DNA of 64,000 nt from Arenibacter hampyeongensis (lineage in GTDB: Bacteria > Bacteroidota > Bacteroidia > Flavobacteriales > Flavobacteriaceae): NCBI RefSeq assembly GCF_002909255.1, contig NZ_PIOB01000013.1:1-64000 (forward strand). The letters are read 5' to 3'. Under the pieces are notes generated by a model, which saw only the letters and a program-made list of their open reading frames with translations, was not told where the DNA came from and did no database searches. Positions 1 through 8,757 of this stretch are shown in pieces. The first letter of the stretch is position 1. Every line of letters begins with the position of its first letter. A program made the position numbers and the translations under genes.

Positions 1-67
1 AATTTGGCTATTGCTATGATAGTCGTAAAATGTGAAGGGAAATTAGATCATTTTGAAACATAAAAAA

Positions 68-91
68 ATGGTCGGAATTTCTTCCGACCAT
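68..91 (-). terminator. Rho-independent terminator of the sugar-nucleotide operon
   Basis: A perfect 10-bp stem (ATGGTCGGAA with TTCCGACCAT) closes a TTTC loop. Read on the minus strand it is followed by a run of seven T (positions 62-68). It lies about 60 bases beyond the stop codon of the minus-strand dehydrogenase gene, so it most likely ends that four-gene transcript. Confidence 0.85.
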
Positions 92-149
92 GACTGGGGC
101 ATTCCCCCGCTATTTTCTATTTACACACTTTATAAGATAGTCCTATTAA

Positions 150-1433
150 CTACAATCTGCCATTTGCAATATCCTTTAATATTCCTTTAACATCATAGAG
201 CACAGCTTGTGGTTTCAACATGCCTTTTAAATCTAGGTTTAAAAACTCCTTATGTGCTACGGTCAAGACAATGGCATCGAATCTTTCATTAGGAGGGGTT
301 TTTGTCGTATCCAAGCCATATTCATGTTCCACTTCTTCGGGGGATGCCCATGGGTCATAGGTCGTAATATTTGCTCCATAACTCTTTAAATTGTTGATGA
401 CATCTACTGCCTTTGTATTCCTAACATCCGGGCAATTTTCCTTAAAAGTGATGCCCAAGGTTAGAATGTTAGATCCTTTAACTTTAATATCATTTTGCAC
501 CATTAGCTTTACCACTTCCGATGCCACATACTTGCCCATACCGTCGTTCATGCGGCGACCTGCCAAAATTATTTCTGGATGGTAACCATATTCTTGGGCT
601 TTTTGGGCAAGATAATAGGGGTCAACACCAATACAATGTCCGCCGACCAATCCTGGTTTAAAGGGAAGAAAATTCCATTTGGTCCCTGCTGCCTCGAGTA
701 CCTCATGGGTATCTATTCCCATCAGATTAAAGATCTTGGCCAATTCGTTTACAAAGGCAATATTGATATCGCGCTGCGAATTTTCTATCACTTTGGCTGC
801 TTCTGCTACCTTGATACTTGGAGCCAGATGCGTGCCTGCTGTAATTACAGAGGCATATAGATCGTTAACCAGCCTTCCGGTTTCCGGTGTTGATCCTGAA
901 GTTACCTTCAATATTTTTTCCACCGTATGTTCCTTGTCTCCTGGATTGATTCTTTCTGGGGAATACCCTGCAAAAAAATCTTTATTAAAAGTCAATCCGC
1001 TGATTCTCTCAAGGACAGGAATACATTCATCTTCGGTAACCCCTGGGTATACGGTAGATTCATAGACTACAACATCTCCTTTTTTAAGTACTCGGCCTAC
1101 AGTTTCACTGGCCTTGTACAATGGCGTTAAAATTGGTCTATTGGTTCTGTCTACTGGTGTTGGAACGGTAACGATATAATAATTGCAATCAGCAATATCC
1201 TCCAATTTGTTAGAACAATACAATCCAGTGTTCTCTATCTTGGGGGTATCACTTAAAACAGCCTGTAAAATATCGACTTCTACCTCCAAAGTACTGTCCA
1301 TCCCAGATTTCAATTCCTTAATTCGGGCTTCGTTAATATCGAAACCTATGGTGGGGTATTTAGTGGCGAACAAGCGCGCCAAGGGCAGTCCTACATATCC
1401 TAATCCTATTATCGCTATTTTTATATTACTCAT
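150..1433 (-). CDS. Nucleotide sugar dehydrogenase (UDP-HexNAc 6-dehydrogenase, TviB/WbpO type)
   Basis: The 427-residue protein belongs to the UDP-glucose/GDP-mannose dehydrogenase family. It has an N-terminal Rossmann motif ([10 protein letters not shown], near residue 10), the substrate-binding block around [10 protein letters not shown], and the catalytic cysteine in [13 protein letters not shown]. Family members with this [13 protein letters not shown] signature oxidise C6 of UDP-N-acetylhexosamines to uronic acids (Vi antigen and O-antigen pathways) rather than UDP-glucose. It is the last gene of a minus-strand group with a second dehydrogenase and two epimerases; the WbpO/WbpP-like pairing with the epimerase at 2798 fits synthesis of an N-acetylgalactosaminuronic acid donor. 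The substrate is inferred from family resemblance only. Confidence 0.88.
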   Translation of the reverse strand: MSNIKIAIIGLGYVGLPLARLFATKYPTIGFDINEARIKELKSGMDSTLEVEVDILQAVLSDTPKIENTGLYCSNKLEDIADCNYYIVTVPTPVDRTNRPILTPLYKASETVGRVLKKGDVVVYESTVYPGVTEDECIPVLERISGLTFNKDFFAGYSPERINPGDKEHTVEKILKVTSGSTPETGRLVNDLYASVITAGTHLAPSIKVAEAAKVIENSQRDINIAFVNELAKIFNLMGIDTHEVLEAAGTKWNFLPFKPGLVGGHCIGVDPYYLAQKAQEYGYHPEIILAGRRMNDGMGKYVASEVVKLMVQNDIKVKGSNILTLGITFKENCPDVRNTKAVDVINNLKSYGANITTYDPWASPEEVEHEYGLDTTKTPPNERFDAIVLTVAHKEFLNLDLKGMLKPQAVLYDVKGILKDIANGRL

Positions 1434-1457
1434 TTTATTTACTTATTAAATGTTTAA

Positions 1458-2786
1458 TTATTTCTTCCCTATTTGGAAATATTCAAATCCTCTTTCTTCC
1501 ATCAATATGTGATTGTATTGGTTGCGCCCGTCAAAAATGATGGGGGTTTTCAGTTGCACCTTCAATTCCTCAAAATCCGGGGATCTGAACTCCTTCCATT
1601 CTGTCAATAGGATCATGGCATCGGCATTTGAAAGGGTTTCGTATTTTGAATTGCAATATTCGACCTCTATAACGTTTTTTAAATAAAAATGTTGCGCCTC
1701 TTCCATGGCTTTGGGGTCATAAGCCTGTATTTTGGCACCTCGATTTATTAATTCCTTAATGATATAAATGGCAGGTGCTTCACGCATATCATCGGTTTCA
1801 GGCTTAAAGGCCAGTCCCCATACAGCAAAGATTTTTCCATGTAAATCTTCGCCAAATCTTTTTATCACCTTATTGGCTATGACCAATTTTTGACTGTCGT
1901 TCACATCTTCCACCGAGGCAATGAGCCGGGGGGTATAACCATGCTCCTCTGCAGTCTTCTTTAAGGCCTTTACGTCCTTAGGGAAACAGGAGCCGCCATA
2001 CCCACTTCCTGGGTAAATAAAGCTGTAGCCGATCCGGCTGTCCGAACCGATCCCGATACGTACTTTATTGACATCGGCGCCTACAAGTTCACATATATTG
2101 GCAATTTCGTTCATAAACGAAATTTTGGTGGCCAACATGGCATTGGCCACATATTTTGTCATTTCCGCTGAGCGTACGTCCATGAGTATTAGTCGGTCAA
2201 CGCTACTTCTGAAAAAAGGACTATAGAGTGTCCTCATTTTTTTTGCGGCCTCATCATTATCGGCTCCAATGACCACCCGATCTGGTTTCATAAAGTCGTT
2301 TATGGCATCCCCTTCCTTTAAAAACTCGGGATTGGAAACTACATGAAATTCTATTGAAACCTTGCGTTTATTCAATTCCTCTTGTATAGTTGCCTTTACC
2401 TTGTCCGCTGTGCCTACGGGAACAGTAGATTTATCTACCACAATCAAACTATGGGTCATATGCTGCCCAATTTCCCTAGCTACTTGCAACACATATTTCA
2501 AGTCGGCCGAACCATCGTTTCCCATGGGCGTTCCCACTGCAATAAAAGCAATATCACATTTTTCCAGATGTAAACTTAGGTCAGTACTAAAACGTATGCT
2601 GTTGTTTTTGATGTTCCGTGAGACCATGGCTTCCAAGCCAGGTTCGTAAATTGGGATTATCCCTTGTTTAAGGTTTTCAATTTTTTTAGTATCTACATCT
2701 ATGCAAGTAACAGTATTTCCCATTTCTGCAAAACACGTTCCGCTGACCAAACCTACATAACCCGTTCCGATTACAGTTAAATTCAT
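1458..2786 (-). CDS. ugd: UDP-glucose 6-dehydrogenase
   Basis: The 442-residue protein is a normal-length UDP-glucose dehydrogenase: N-terminal NAD-binding GTGYVGLVSG, central NPEFLKEGDAI substrate block, and catalytic cysteine in GYGGSCFPKDVKAL. It makes UDP-glucuronate by two successive oxidations. The gene lies 24 bases upstream of the TviB-like gene and 11 bases downstream of the epimerase at 2798, so the three are likely cotranscribed. Its product would be the substrate of the glucuronate 4-epimerase-like enzyme at 3999, giving UDP-galacturonate. The Ugd family assignment is firm; involvement in this locus's polysaccharide is inferred from position. Confidence 0.92.
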   Translation of the reverse strand: MNLTVIGTGYVGLVSGTCFAEMGNTVTCIDVDTKKIENLKQGIIPIYEPGLEAMVSRNIKNNSIRFSTDLSLHLEKCDIAFIAVGTPMGNDGSADLKYVLQVAREIGQHMTHSLIVVDKSTVPVGTADKVKATIQEELNKRKVSIEFHVVSNPEFLKEGDAINDFMKPDRVVIGADNDEAAKKMRTLYSPFFRSSVDRLILMDVRSAEMTKYVANAMLATKISFMNEIANICELVGADVNKVRIGIGSDSRIGYSFIYPGSGYGGSCFPKDVKALKKTAEEHGYTPRLIASVEDVNDSQKLVIANKVIKRFGEDLHGKIFAVWGLAFKPETDDMREAPAIYIIKELINRGAKIQAYDPKAMEEAQHFYLKNVIEVEYCNSKYETLSNADAMILLTEWKEFRSPDFEELKVQLKTPIIFDGRNQYNHILMEERGFEYFQIGKK

Positions 2787-2797
2787 TCTTTAATAGT

Positions 2798-3796
2798 TTA
2801 TTTTAAATTGGACCAATACCATTGTACGGCTTCCTTTATTCCCAAATCTATATTAAATTGTGGATTATATCCCAGCAAGTTTTTTGCTTTGTCTATTGAA
2901 GCCAAGGAATGGGGGACATCGCCTTGGCGGTTGGGGCCATAAATCGCTTCCACATGGGCGATTTTAGGGTCGAACTCCGCCAAGTACTTCTTTAACAGGG
3001 AGACCAGTTCCTTTAAATTGGTGCGTTCCCCATAAGCAACGTTATAAACTGTATTAACTGCTTTTTCATTATTGCTGATAATGGCGCGCAGGTTCATTTG
3101 AATTACATTGTCTATGTAGGTGAAGTCCCTTGAGTAGCTTCCGTCGCCGTTAATGACAGGGGATTCGTATTTCATCAATTGCATGACAAACTTAGGGATT
3201 ACTGCTGCATAAGCCCCATTGGGATCCTGCTTTCTTCCAAAAACATTAAAATAACGTAATCCTATCGTCTCCAGGCCATAGGTTTTGCTGAAAATTTCGG
3301 CGTAAAGTTCGTTTACGTATTTGGTAATGGCATAAGGAGAGAGGGGTTTACCTATTACTTCCTCGACTTTTGGGAGCCCGACCGAATCCCCATAGGTCGA
3401 GGAACTTGCTGCATACACAAAGCGTTTTACCTTAGCATCCCTAGCCGCAACCAACATATTTAAAAACCCGGAAACATTGACATCATTGCTTGTTATTGGA
3501 TCGTTTATCGATCTAGGAACAGACCCCAATGCGGCTTGGTGCAATATATAATCCACACCTTCACAGGCTCTTTGGCAATCGTCTAAATTTCGGATATCGC
3601 CCTCGATCAAAGTGAATTTGGGATTGGAGAGCAAATGGGCAATGTTTTCCCGTTTTCCTGTGGCAAAATTATCCAAACAGGTTAGGGTGTTACCGTTTTT
3701 TAATATTGTTTCACAAAGATTGGAACCTATGAAACCAGCTCCTCCCGTTACTAAAATATGGTAATTGGAGTTTAATTGAGATAATGTCGTGTACAT
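2798..3796 (-). CDS. SDR-family UDP-N-acetylglucosamine 4-epimerase (WbpP/TviC-like)
   Basis: The 332-residue extended short-chain dehydrogenase has the GGAGFIGSNL nucleotide-binding motif near residue 18, the catalytic Ser-Ser-Ser-Thr-Tyr stretch and the YAITK (YxxxK) motif. The HQAALGSVPRSI and NVFGRKQDPNGAYAAVIP blocks are typical of WbpP/TviC-type UDP-GlcNAc(A) 4-epimerases. It converts UDP-GlcNAc or its uronate to the galacto form, which pairs naturally with the UDP-HexNAc dehydrogenase two genes downstream. It starts 202 bases downstream of the next epimerase gene, so an internal promoter is possible. Exact substrate is not readable from sequence. Confidence 0.85.
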   Translation of the reverse strand: MYTTLSQLNSNYHILVTGGAGFIGSNLCETILKNGNTLTCLDNFATGKRENIAHLLSNPKFTLIEGDIRNLDDCQRACEGVDYILHQAALGSVPRSINDPITSNDVNVSGFLNMLVAARDAKVKRFVYAASSSTYGDSVGLPKVEEVIGKPLSPYAITKYVNELYAEIFSKTYGLETIGLRYFNVFGRKQDPNGAYAAVIPKFVMQLMKYESPVINGDGSYSRDFTYIDNVIQMNLRAIISNNEKAVNTVYNVAYGERTNLKELVSLLKKYLAEFDPKIAHVEAIYGPNRQGDVPHSLASIDKAKNLLGYNPQFNIDLGIKEAVQWYWSNLK

Positions 3797-3998
3797 GTTT
3801 TTTTAATTATAAATTCTTGGGCCGGACAAAGGTGTATAAAAGAATTATAAATCAGTATTATTATTATTTAAAGTAGCAATAAACTCGATGAAATGAAATA
3901 AGTATGTCAATAGTATGTAATAAAACTATGGAGTTCCTCGAATATTATGAGAGCTATAAGGAAATAAAATATTATATTGTAAAATTAAAAGGACTACA

Positions 3999-5030
3999 CT
4001 AATTGATCATGTAATATTTTTTATACCAGGAAATAAAAGCGGCCACCCCTTCCTTAATAGTCGTATTAGGACAGTATCCATAATCCTTCATTAAATCATC
4101 CACATTGGCCCATGTTGTTGCAACGTCACCGGGCTGCATTGGAAGCATATTTTTTTTTGCTTTAATTTTTAGATTGTTTTCTATAGCTTCTATGAAATCC
4201 AACAATTTCACCGCGTTGTTATTTCCTATATTATATATTTTATAGCGACCGGTTGCTTCAATTCGGGTAGGAGTGTCTTTTTCCAATATTCTGACAACAC
4301 CTTCCACAATATCATCGATATAGGTGAAATCACGTTCCATTTGGCCGTTGTTGAATACTTTTATAGGGCTGCCCTTTATAATGGCATCCGTGAACAGGAA
4401 CATGGCCATATCCGGTCTGCCCCAAGGACCGTAGACCGTAAAGAAACGTAAACCGGTTGTAAGAAAGCCATATAAATGACTATAGGTGTGGGCCATAAGT
4501 TCATTGCTTTTTTTGGTCGCAGCATATAGGCTTATAGGATGATCAACATTATCAGTAGTTTCAAATGGGGTTTTCTTGTTCAAGCCATATACACTGGAAC
4601 TACTGGCGTAGACCAAATGCTTTATTTTATTGTTTCTACAACATTCCAAAATATTTAGAAACCCAACAATATTACAGTCAATATAGGTTTCCGGGTTCTC
4701 TAAACTATAGCGAACCCCTGCTTGAGCGGCCAAATTACACACCACATCAAATTGCTGTTTATTGAACAAAGCGGGAAGTGCATTTCGGTCTTCAAGATTT
4801 AGACGGATAAATTTAAATGAGTTATTAGGTTGTTTGCTTGTGCATATCTTATTAAAGCATTCGGCCTCCTCTTTAGAGATGCCCAATTCCTGCAGACGGG
4901 AATACTTAAGATTTACATCATAATAATCGTTTATATTGTCCAATCCAATAACCTCATGTCCTTTTTCAGTTAATTTTTTGGATACAAAGAAACCAATAAA
5001 GCCAGCTGCTCCAGTAATTAATATTTTCAT
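3999..5030 (-). CDS. NAD-dependent epimerase, UDP-glucuronate 4-epimerase-like
   Basis: The 343-residue protein starts with the GAAGFIGFFV Rossmann motif, has LAAQAGVRYSLENP, the SSSSVYG active-site strand and YAATKKSNE (YxxxK), then FFTVYGPWGRPDMA. That combination is typical of the CapI/LpsL group that interconverts UDP-glucuronate and UDP-galacturonate. With Ugd two genes downstream it would give a UDP-GalA supply for capsule or exopolysaccharide. It is the first gene of the minus-strand group and sits across a 922-base gap from the divergent capD-like gene. The group assignment is good; the exact epimer is inferred. Confidence 0.87.
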   Translation of the reverse strand: MKILITGAAGFIGFFVSKKLTEKGHEVIGLDNINDYYDVNLKYSRLQELGISKEEAECFNKICTSKQPNNSFKFIRLNLEDRNALPALFNKQQFDVVCNLAAQAGVRYSLENPETYIDCNIVGFLNILECCRNNKIKHLVYASSSSVYGLNKKTPFETTDNVDHPISLYAATKKSNELMAHTYSHLYGFLTTGLRFFTVYGPWGRPDMAMFLFTDAIIKGSPIKVFNNGQMERDFTYIDDIVEGVVRILEKDTPTRIEATGRYKIYNIGNNNAVKLLDFIEAIENNLKIKAKKNMLPMQPGDVATTWANVDDLMKDYGYCPNTTIKEGVAAFISWYKKYYMIN

Positions 5031-5952
5031 ATTTATATTCTTTTATGCTGTTGAAAGAAATATGCCAATAATGAAATATGTTCTGACCATGTCAATTTGT
5101 TAGTTGTAATTAATTTCATAAAAAGGATTTAGTCTAGGCAATTACCAACACCATTATTTTGTTATTCTAATTTTTTTAGGAGGTGTAAATATAATATTTA
5201 TGTATAAATACCAAGGAAATTACTTGCCTAATAAAGGATTGTAATTTTGTCTATGGAGCTATTTAATCTAAAGTTACACTGACCCTAGTGTCGGGCCTCC
5301 TCATTGGCAGACTGAATTCATTTTTTTCATTTCGTTTATTATAGGCCAGAACTACACATTTAGGCAGTTCTGGATGAGGTAAAGTATAATCCAGCATTTG
5401 CGTGGCTATTTTTGGACTTGAGCCCATAATAAAATTAGCCAAACATAATCTATAGCTTCCGTAGAGAAAGGTAGGTTTCATGAAATATATAATTAAGTGT
5501 AGTCTTATGAATTTAGGCAATGTTGAAGTGAAAGGTTTCTAGAGCAGAATCAAGGTATTTATCCATCGGAAGGATTATTACCAACTAAATTCTTTCCAAG
5601 GCGGGATATGCAAAATGTACGATAAACAGTTGTGACTTAATGATAGACAATTTAATGTTTTGGCGATTAAATGGAATTCACCCGATTTTTTGAGAGTTTA
5701 CCGAAATATACTTACTTCCGGTCCTCTTATAAAAAATTACATTTAATTTTATACCCTTGAAGAGAATTGCGATTGATTTTATGGTAATTCTACTTCACGA
5801 TTAAATTGGGCCTATTTGCTCGTATTTATGGTAAATATATGCTGAACCAATATGGAATTTCCGTATCTTAGGGTGTTAACGCTAATTGGGTATTGTTGGA
5901 TTGACATATTTTTAATGGTGACTTTTAAATAACACTAAATTTAGGTAACGTA
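5031..5952. other. Non-coding gap between divergent capsule operons
   Basis: About 920 AT-rich bases separate the minus-strand sugar-nucleotide genes from the plus-strand capD/wza/wzc group, so promoters for both sides must lie here. A frame of 85 codons on the minus strand (5263-5520) shows no recognisable domain and is not called. No convincing TTTG/TAnnTTTG promoter pair, hairpin or repeat was found; the nearest candidate is a TAAATTTA box at 5936-5943 just ahead of the capD-like start, with poor spacing. Confidence 0.4.
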
Positions 5953-7890
5953 ATGATACAAAATTACTTGAGTAGCCGAGCGCAAAAATATACTTCAAAA
6001 TGGATAGTATTGGCAATAGATTTAATTCTGATGGCTATTACTTTCATATTTTCCTATCTTATACGGTTTAATTTAACGCTTAATTTTGACAGTGGTAAGT
6101 TATTACTGCAGTTGCCTGTAATAATGGTGGTTGGCTTATTGTCTTTTTTGATTACAGGCTCTTACAAAGGGGTAATTAGGCATACTGGTGTAAGGGATAT
6201 ATATAACATCTTTAATGCCATTTGTCTGTCCAGTATCATCACTATTTTTATGGTTATTTTGAATAGGGAAATGAATTATATGGAGGATTTTACTGTGCCT
6301 TTGTCCATTATAATAATTCATAGCTTATTGGCTTTCATGGCTCTAAGTGCATCACGTTATATTTTTAAAACTGCCTATTACAATCTGGTAAAACAATTTA
6401 AGATTACCAAGAATGTAATTATATATGGTGCGGGAGAATCAGGAATATTAACCCAAAATGCCTTAACTAGCCACAGCGGTAGTGTTTCCAAAGTGGTGGG
6501 CTATATAGATAGGGATAATGAAAAGGTAGGAAAGAATATTAATGGGGTGAGGGTGTATAGCCCAGAAGTGCTTACAGAGTTTTTTATAAAAGCCCACGAT
6601 ATTTCCGAGATTATTTTTTCTATTCAGAATATAGATCGCAATCAGCTTAGAGAGCTGGTTGAGGAGTTGGTGGATTTTCCAGTACAGGTTAAAATTGTAC
6701 CTCCAATAGAGGATTGGATCAATGGGGAACTTAAAATATCCCAGATTAAACAGGTGCAGATTGAAGATTTATTGGATAGGGCTCCTATTAATATCAAGAA
6801 TGGTAGAATATCCGGCGAGTTAAGAAATAAAAGCATTATTGTAACTGGAGGAGCCGGTTCTATAGGGAGTGAACTAGTAAGGCAAATTGCAAATTGTGAA
6901 TACAAATCTTTAATTGTAATTGATCAGGCCGAATCTGCCCTCTACGATCTTCAACAAGAGTTAAAACAAAATGGATTTCACAATTTTATCCCCATTGTAG
7001 GGGATATTAGGGATAAAAATAGAATGTCTACAATCTTCCAAGAATATAGGCCAAATATGGTTTTCCATGCTGCAGCCTATAAACATGTGCCCCTAATGGA
7101 GTACAATTCCTATGAGGCCATTAAGATCAATGTGGCAGGAACAAAAGTTATAGTGGACCTTTCATTGGATAATAACGTAGACAAGTTTATTTTTGTTTCT
7201 ACTGATAAGGCGGTTAACCCCACCAATGTGATGGGGGCTACTAAAAGGATAGCGGAAATGTATATTAGCTGTGCTGAGCAATATAAGAAGACAAAATTTA
7301 TTACAACCCGTTTTGGAAATGTATTGGGGTCCAATGGTTCTGTAATACCACTCTTTAAAAAGCAAATAGAAAAGGGCGGGCCACTTACTGTGACACATAA
7401 GGATATTACCCGTTATTTCATGACCATTCCTGAAGCTGCACAATTGGTATTGGAAGCTGGAGGCATGGGTCAAGGAGGGGAAATTTTCATATTTGATATG
7501 GGTGAATCCGTAAAAATATATGATCTAGCAAAAAACATGATTAAATTATCCGGGTTGCGATACCCTGAGGATATTGATATAAAGATTACTGGACTTAGAC
7601 CTGGTGAAAAATTATATGAAGAGTTACTGGCCAATGGGGAGGATACCATGCCTACCTACCACAAGAAAATTATGATAGGGAAGTCTAGGGAATTGTTTTA
7701 TGAAGAGACAAAATCAAAAATTAATGAATTGTGTGTTTCCAATATGTTCTTCAATGAAAACACGGTAAAATTGATGAAGGAAATTGTACCAGAATATGTT
7801 TCCAATAATTCCGATTTATGTAAATTGGATAAAAAGGAAACAAAAGTTGATTCCGATGGTATAAAGTCCGCGAAAATTTTACAATCCTAA
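5953..7890 (+). CDS. Membrane nucleotide-sugar 4,6-dehydratase (CapD/WbpM/FlaA1 family)
   Basis: The 645-residue protein has four hydrophobic N-terminal segments (roughly residues 17-140), a first Rossmann fold with YGAGESG (about 155), and a second, catalytic SDR fold with TGGAGSIGSELVRQI (about 285). The FVSTDKAVNPTNVMGATKR block carries the Thr-Asp-Lys active-site arrangement of this family, where Met replaces the usual Tyr. Enzymes of this type dehydrate UDP-GlcNAc to a 4-keto-6-deoxy sugar at the inner membrane, often the first committed step for a rare sugar. It opens the plus-strand export group; the wza-like gene follows after 48 bases. The C-terminal 25 residues are a charged, poorly conserved tail. 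Confidence 0.9.
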   Translation: MIQNYLSSRAQKYTSKWIVLAIDLILMAITFIFSYLIRFNLTLNFDSGKLLLQLPVIMVVGLLSFLITGSYKGVIRHTGVRDIYNIFNAICLSSIITIFMVILNREMNYMEDFTVPLSIIIIHSLLAFMALSASRYIFKTAYYNLVKQFKITKNVIIYGAGESGILTQNALTSHSGSVSKVVGYIDRDNEKVGKNINGVRVYSPEVLTEFFIKAHDISEIIFSIQNIDRNQLRELVEELVDFPVQVKIVPPIEDWINGELKISQIKQVQIEDLLDRAPINIKNGRISGELRNKSIIVTGGAGSIGSELVRQIANCEYKSLIVIDQAESALYDLQQELKQNGFHNFIPIVGDIRDKNRMSTIFQEYRPNMVFHAAAYKHVPLMEYNSYEAIKINVAGTKVIVDLSLDNNVDKFIFVSTDKAVNPTNVMGATKRIAEMYISCAEQYKKTKFITTRFGNVLGSNGSVIPLFKKQIEKGGPLTVTHKDITRYFMTIPEAAQLVLEAGGMGQGGEIFIFDMGESVKIYDLAKNMIKLSGLRYPEDIDIKITGLRPGEKLYEELLANGEDTMPTYHKKIMIGKSRELFYEETKSKINELCVSNMFFNENTVKLMKEIVPEYVSNNSDLCKLDKKETKVDSDGIKSAKILQS

Positions 7891-7938
7891 TTATTTACTA
7901 TACTTGTACTATAAAAATTATATTTAAACACTATTACT

Positions 7939-8697
7939 ATGAGTCAAAAAATCATTGTCTTTATCTTATTTGTTTTTCTTTTAAGTTCTTGTGCCTCCAG
8001 AAAGAATGTGGTATATTTTCAGGACACAGGGAATTTTGAGACCGTTGTAAATAAGAATCGTTCGGTTTCCAAATTTAAAGTAGATGATTTGGTTTCCATA
8101 CATGTTTCTTCATTAAATCCGGAAGCAAGCGTTCCGTTTAATCTCTTTAGGGGGGCGGCTGAAGGAGGTTTCCAGGCTCAACAGGTAGATTATTTGGTAG
8201 ATGAATCAGGAGAAATCGATTTTCCAGTTATTGGCAAGTTGAAAATTGAAGGACTTTCTCCTGAGGAGTTGAGACTGCTTTTAAGAAATCGCCTTGCCGA
8301 GTATTTGAAAGATCCCATTATAAATATACGTTTGAGCAATTTTACAGTTACTGTTTTGGGGGAAGTAACAAGACCGGGTACTTACCCAGTGAACGGGGAA
8401 CAAATCAGCATATTGGAAGCACTTGGACTTGCCGGTGATTTAACCATTCGAGGAGTTCGGGATAATGTATTGGTGATTCGCGATTTTAACGGTACCAAGG
8501 TTTATACCCGGATTGACCTAACGACTAAAAAAATGGTAGAATCCCCGGTGTATTACCTTACACAAAACGATGTAGTATATGTGGAACCGAATAAATCCGG
8601 TATTACAGCTTCAAGTTTAGATCAAAGGGCAAGTATTGCCATATCTATTGCGTCGACTTTAATTACATCCATAGTAATTCTTATCACAAGAAATTAG
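7939..8697 (+). CDS. Polysaccharide export lipoprotein, Wza/OPX family
   Basis: The 252-residue protein has a lipoprotein signal (LLSSC, cysteine at residue 18), a Poly_export domain (about 45-135, with VDESGEIDFPVIGKL) and an SLBB domain (about 140-210, TVLGEVTRPGTYPV), then a single hydrophobic C-terminal helix (about 228-250). It would form the outer-membrane channel for exopolysaccharide. It is shorter than E. coli Wza, as is usual for Bacteroidota OPX proteins with one SLBB unit. It is followed by the wzc-like kinase, its usual partner, 60 bases downstream. Confidence 0.92.
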   Translation: MSQKIIVFILFVFLLSSCASRKNVVYFQDTGNFETVVNKNRSVSKFKVDDLVSIHVSSLNPEASVPFNLFRGAAEGGFQAQQVDYLVDESGEIDFPVIGKLKIEGLSPEELRLLLRNRLAEYLKDPIINIRLSNFTVTVLGEVTRPGTYPVNGEQISILEALGLAGDLTIRGVRDNVLVIRDFNGTKVYTRIDLTTKKMVESPVYYLTQNDVVYVEPNKSGITASSLDQRASIAISIASTLITSIVILITRN

Positions 8698-8757
8698 AGA
8701 GCAATTCTTTTCTTAACTAATGAATGCTAAATCAACAATTAATATTTTATAAAAAAA

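Noticed and set aside
5263-5520. 85-codon minus-strand frame in the capsule divergent region
   Set aside because: No domain, signal or conserved-looking motif, and it lies where promoters are expected; no supporting context.
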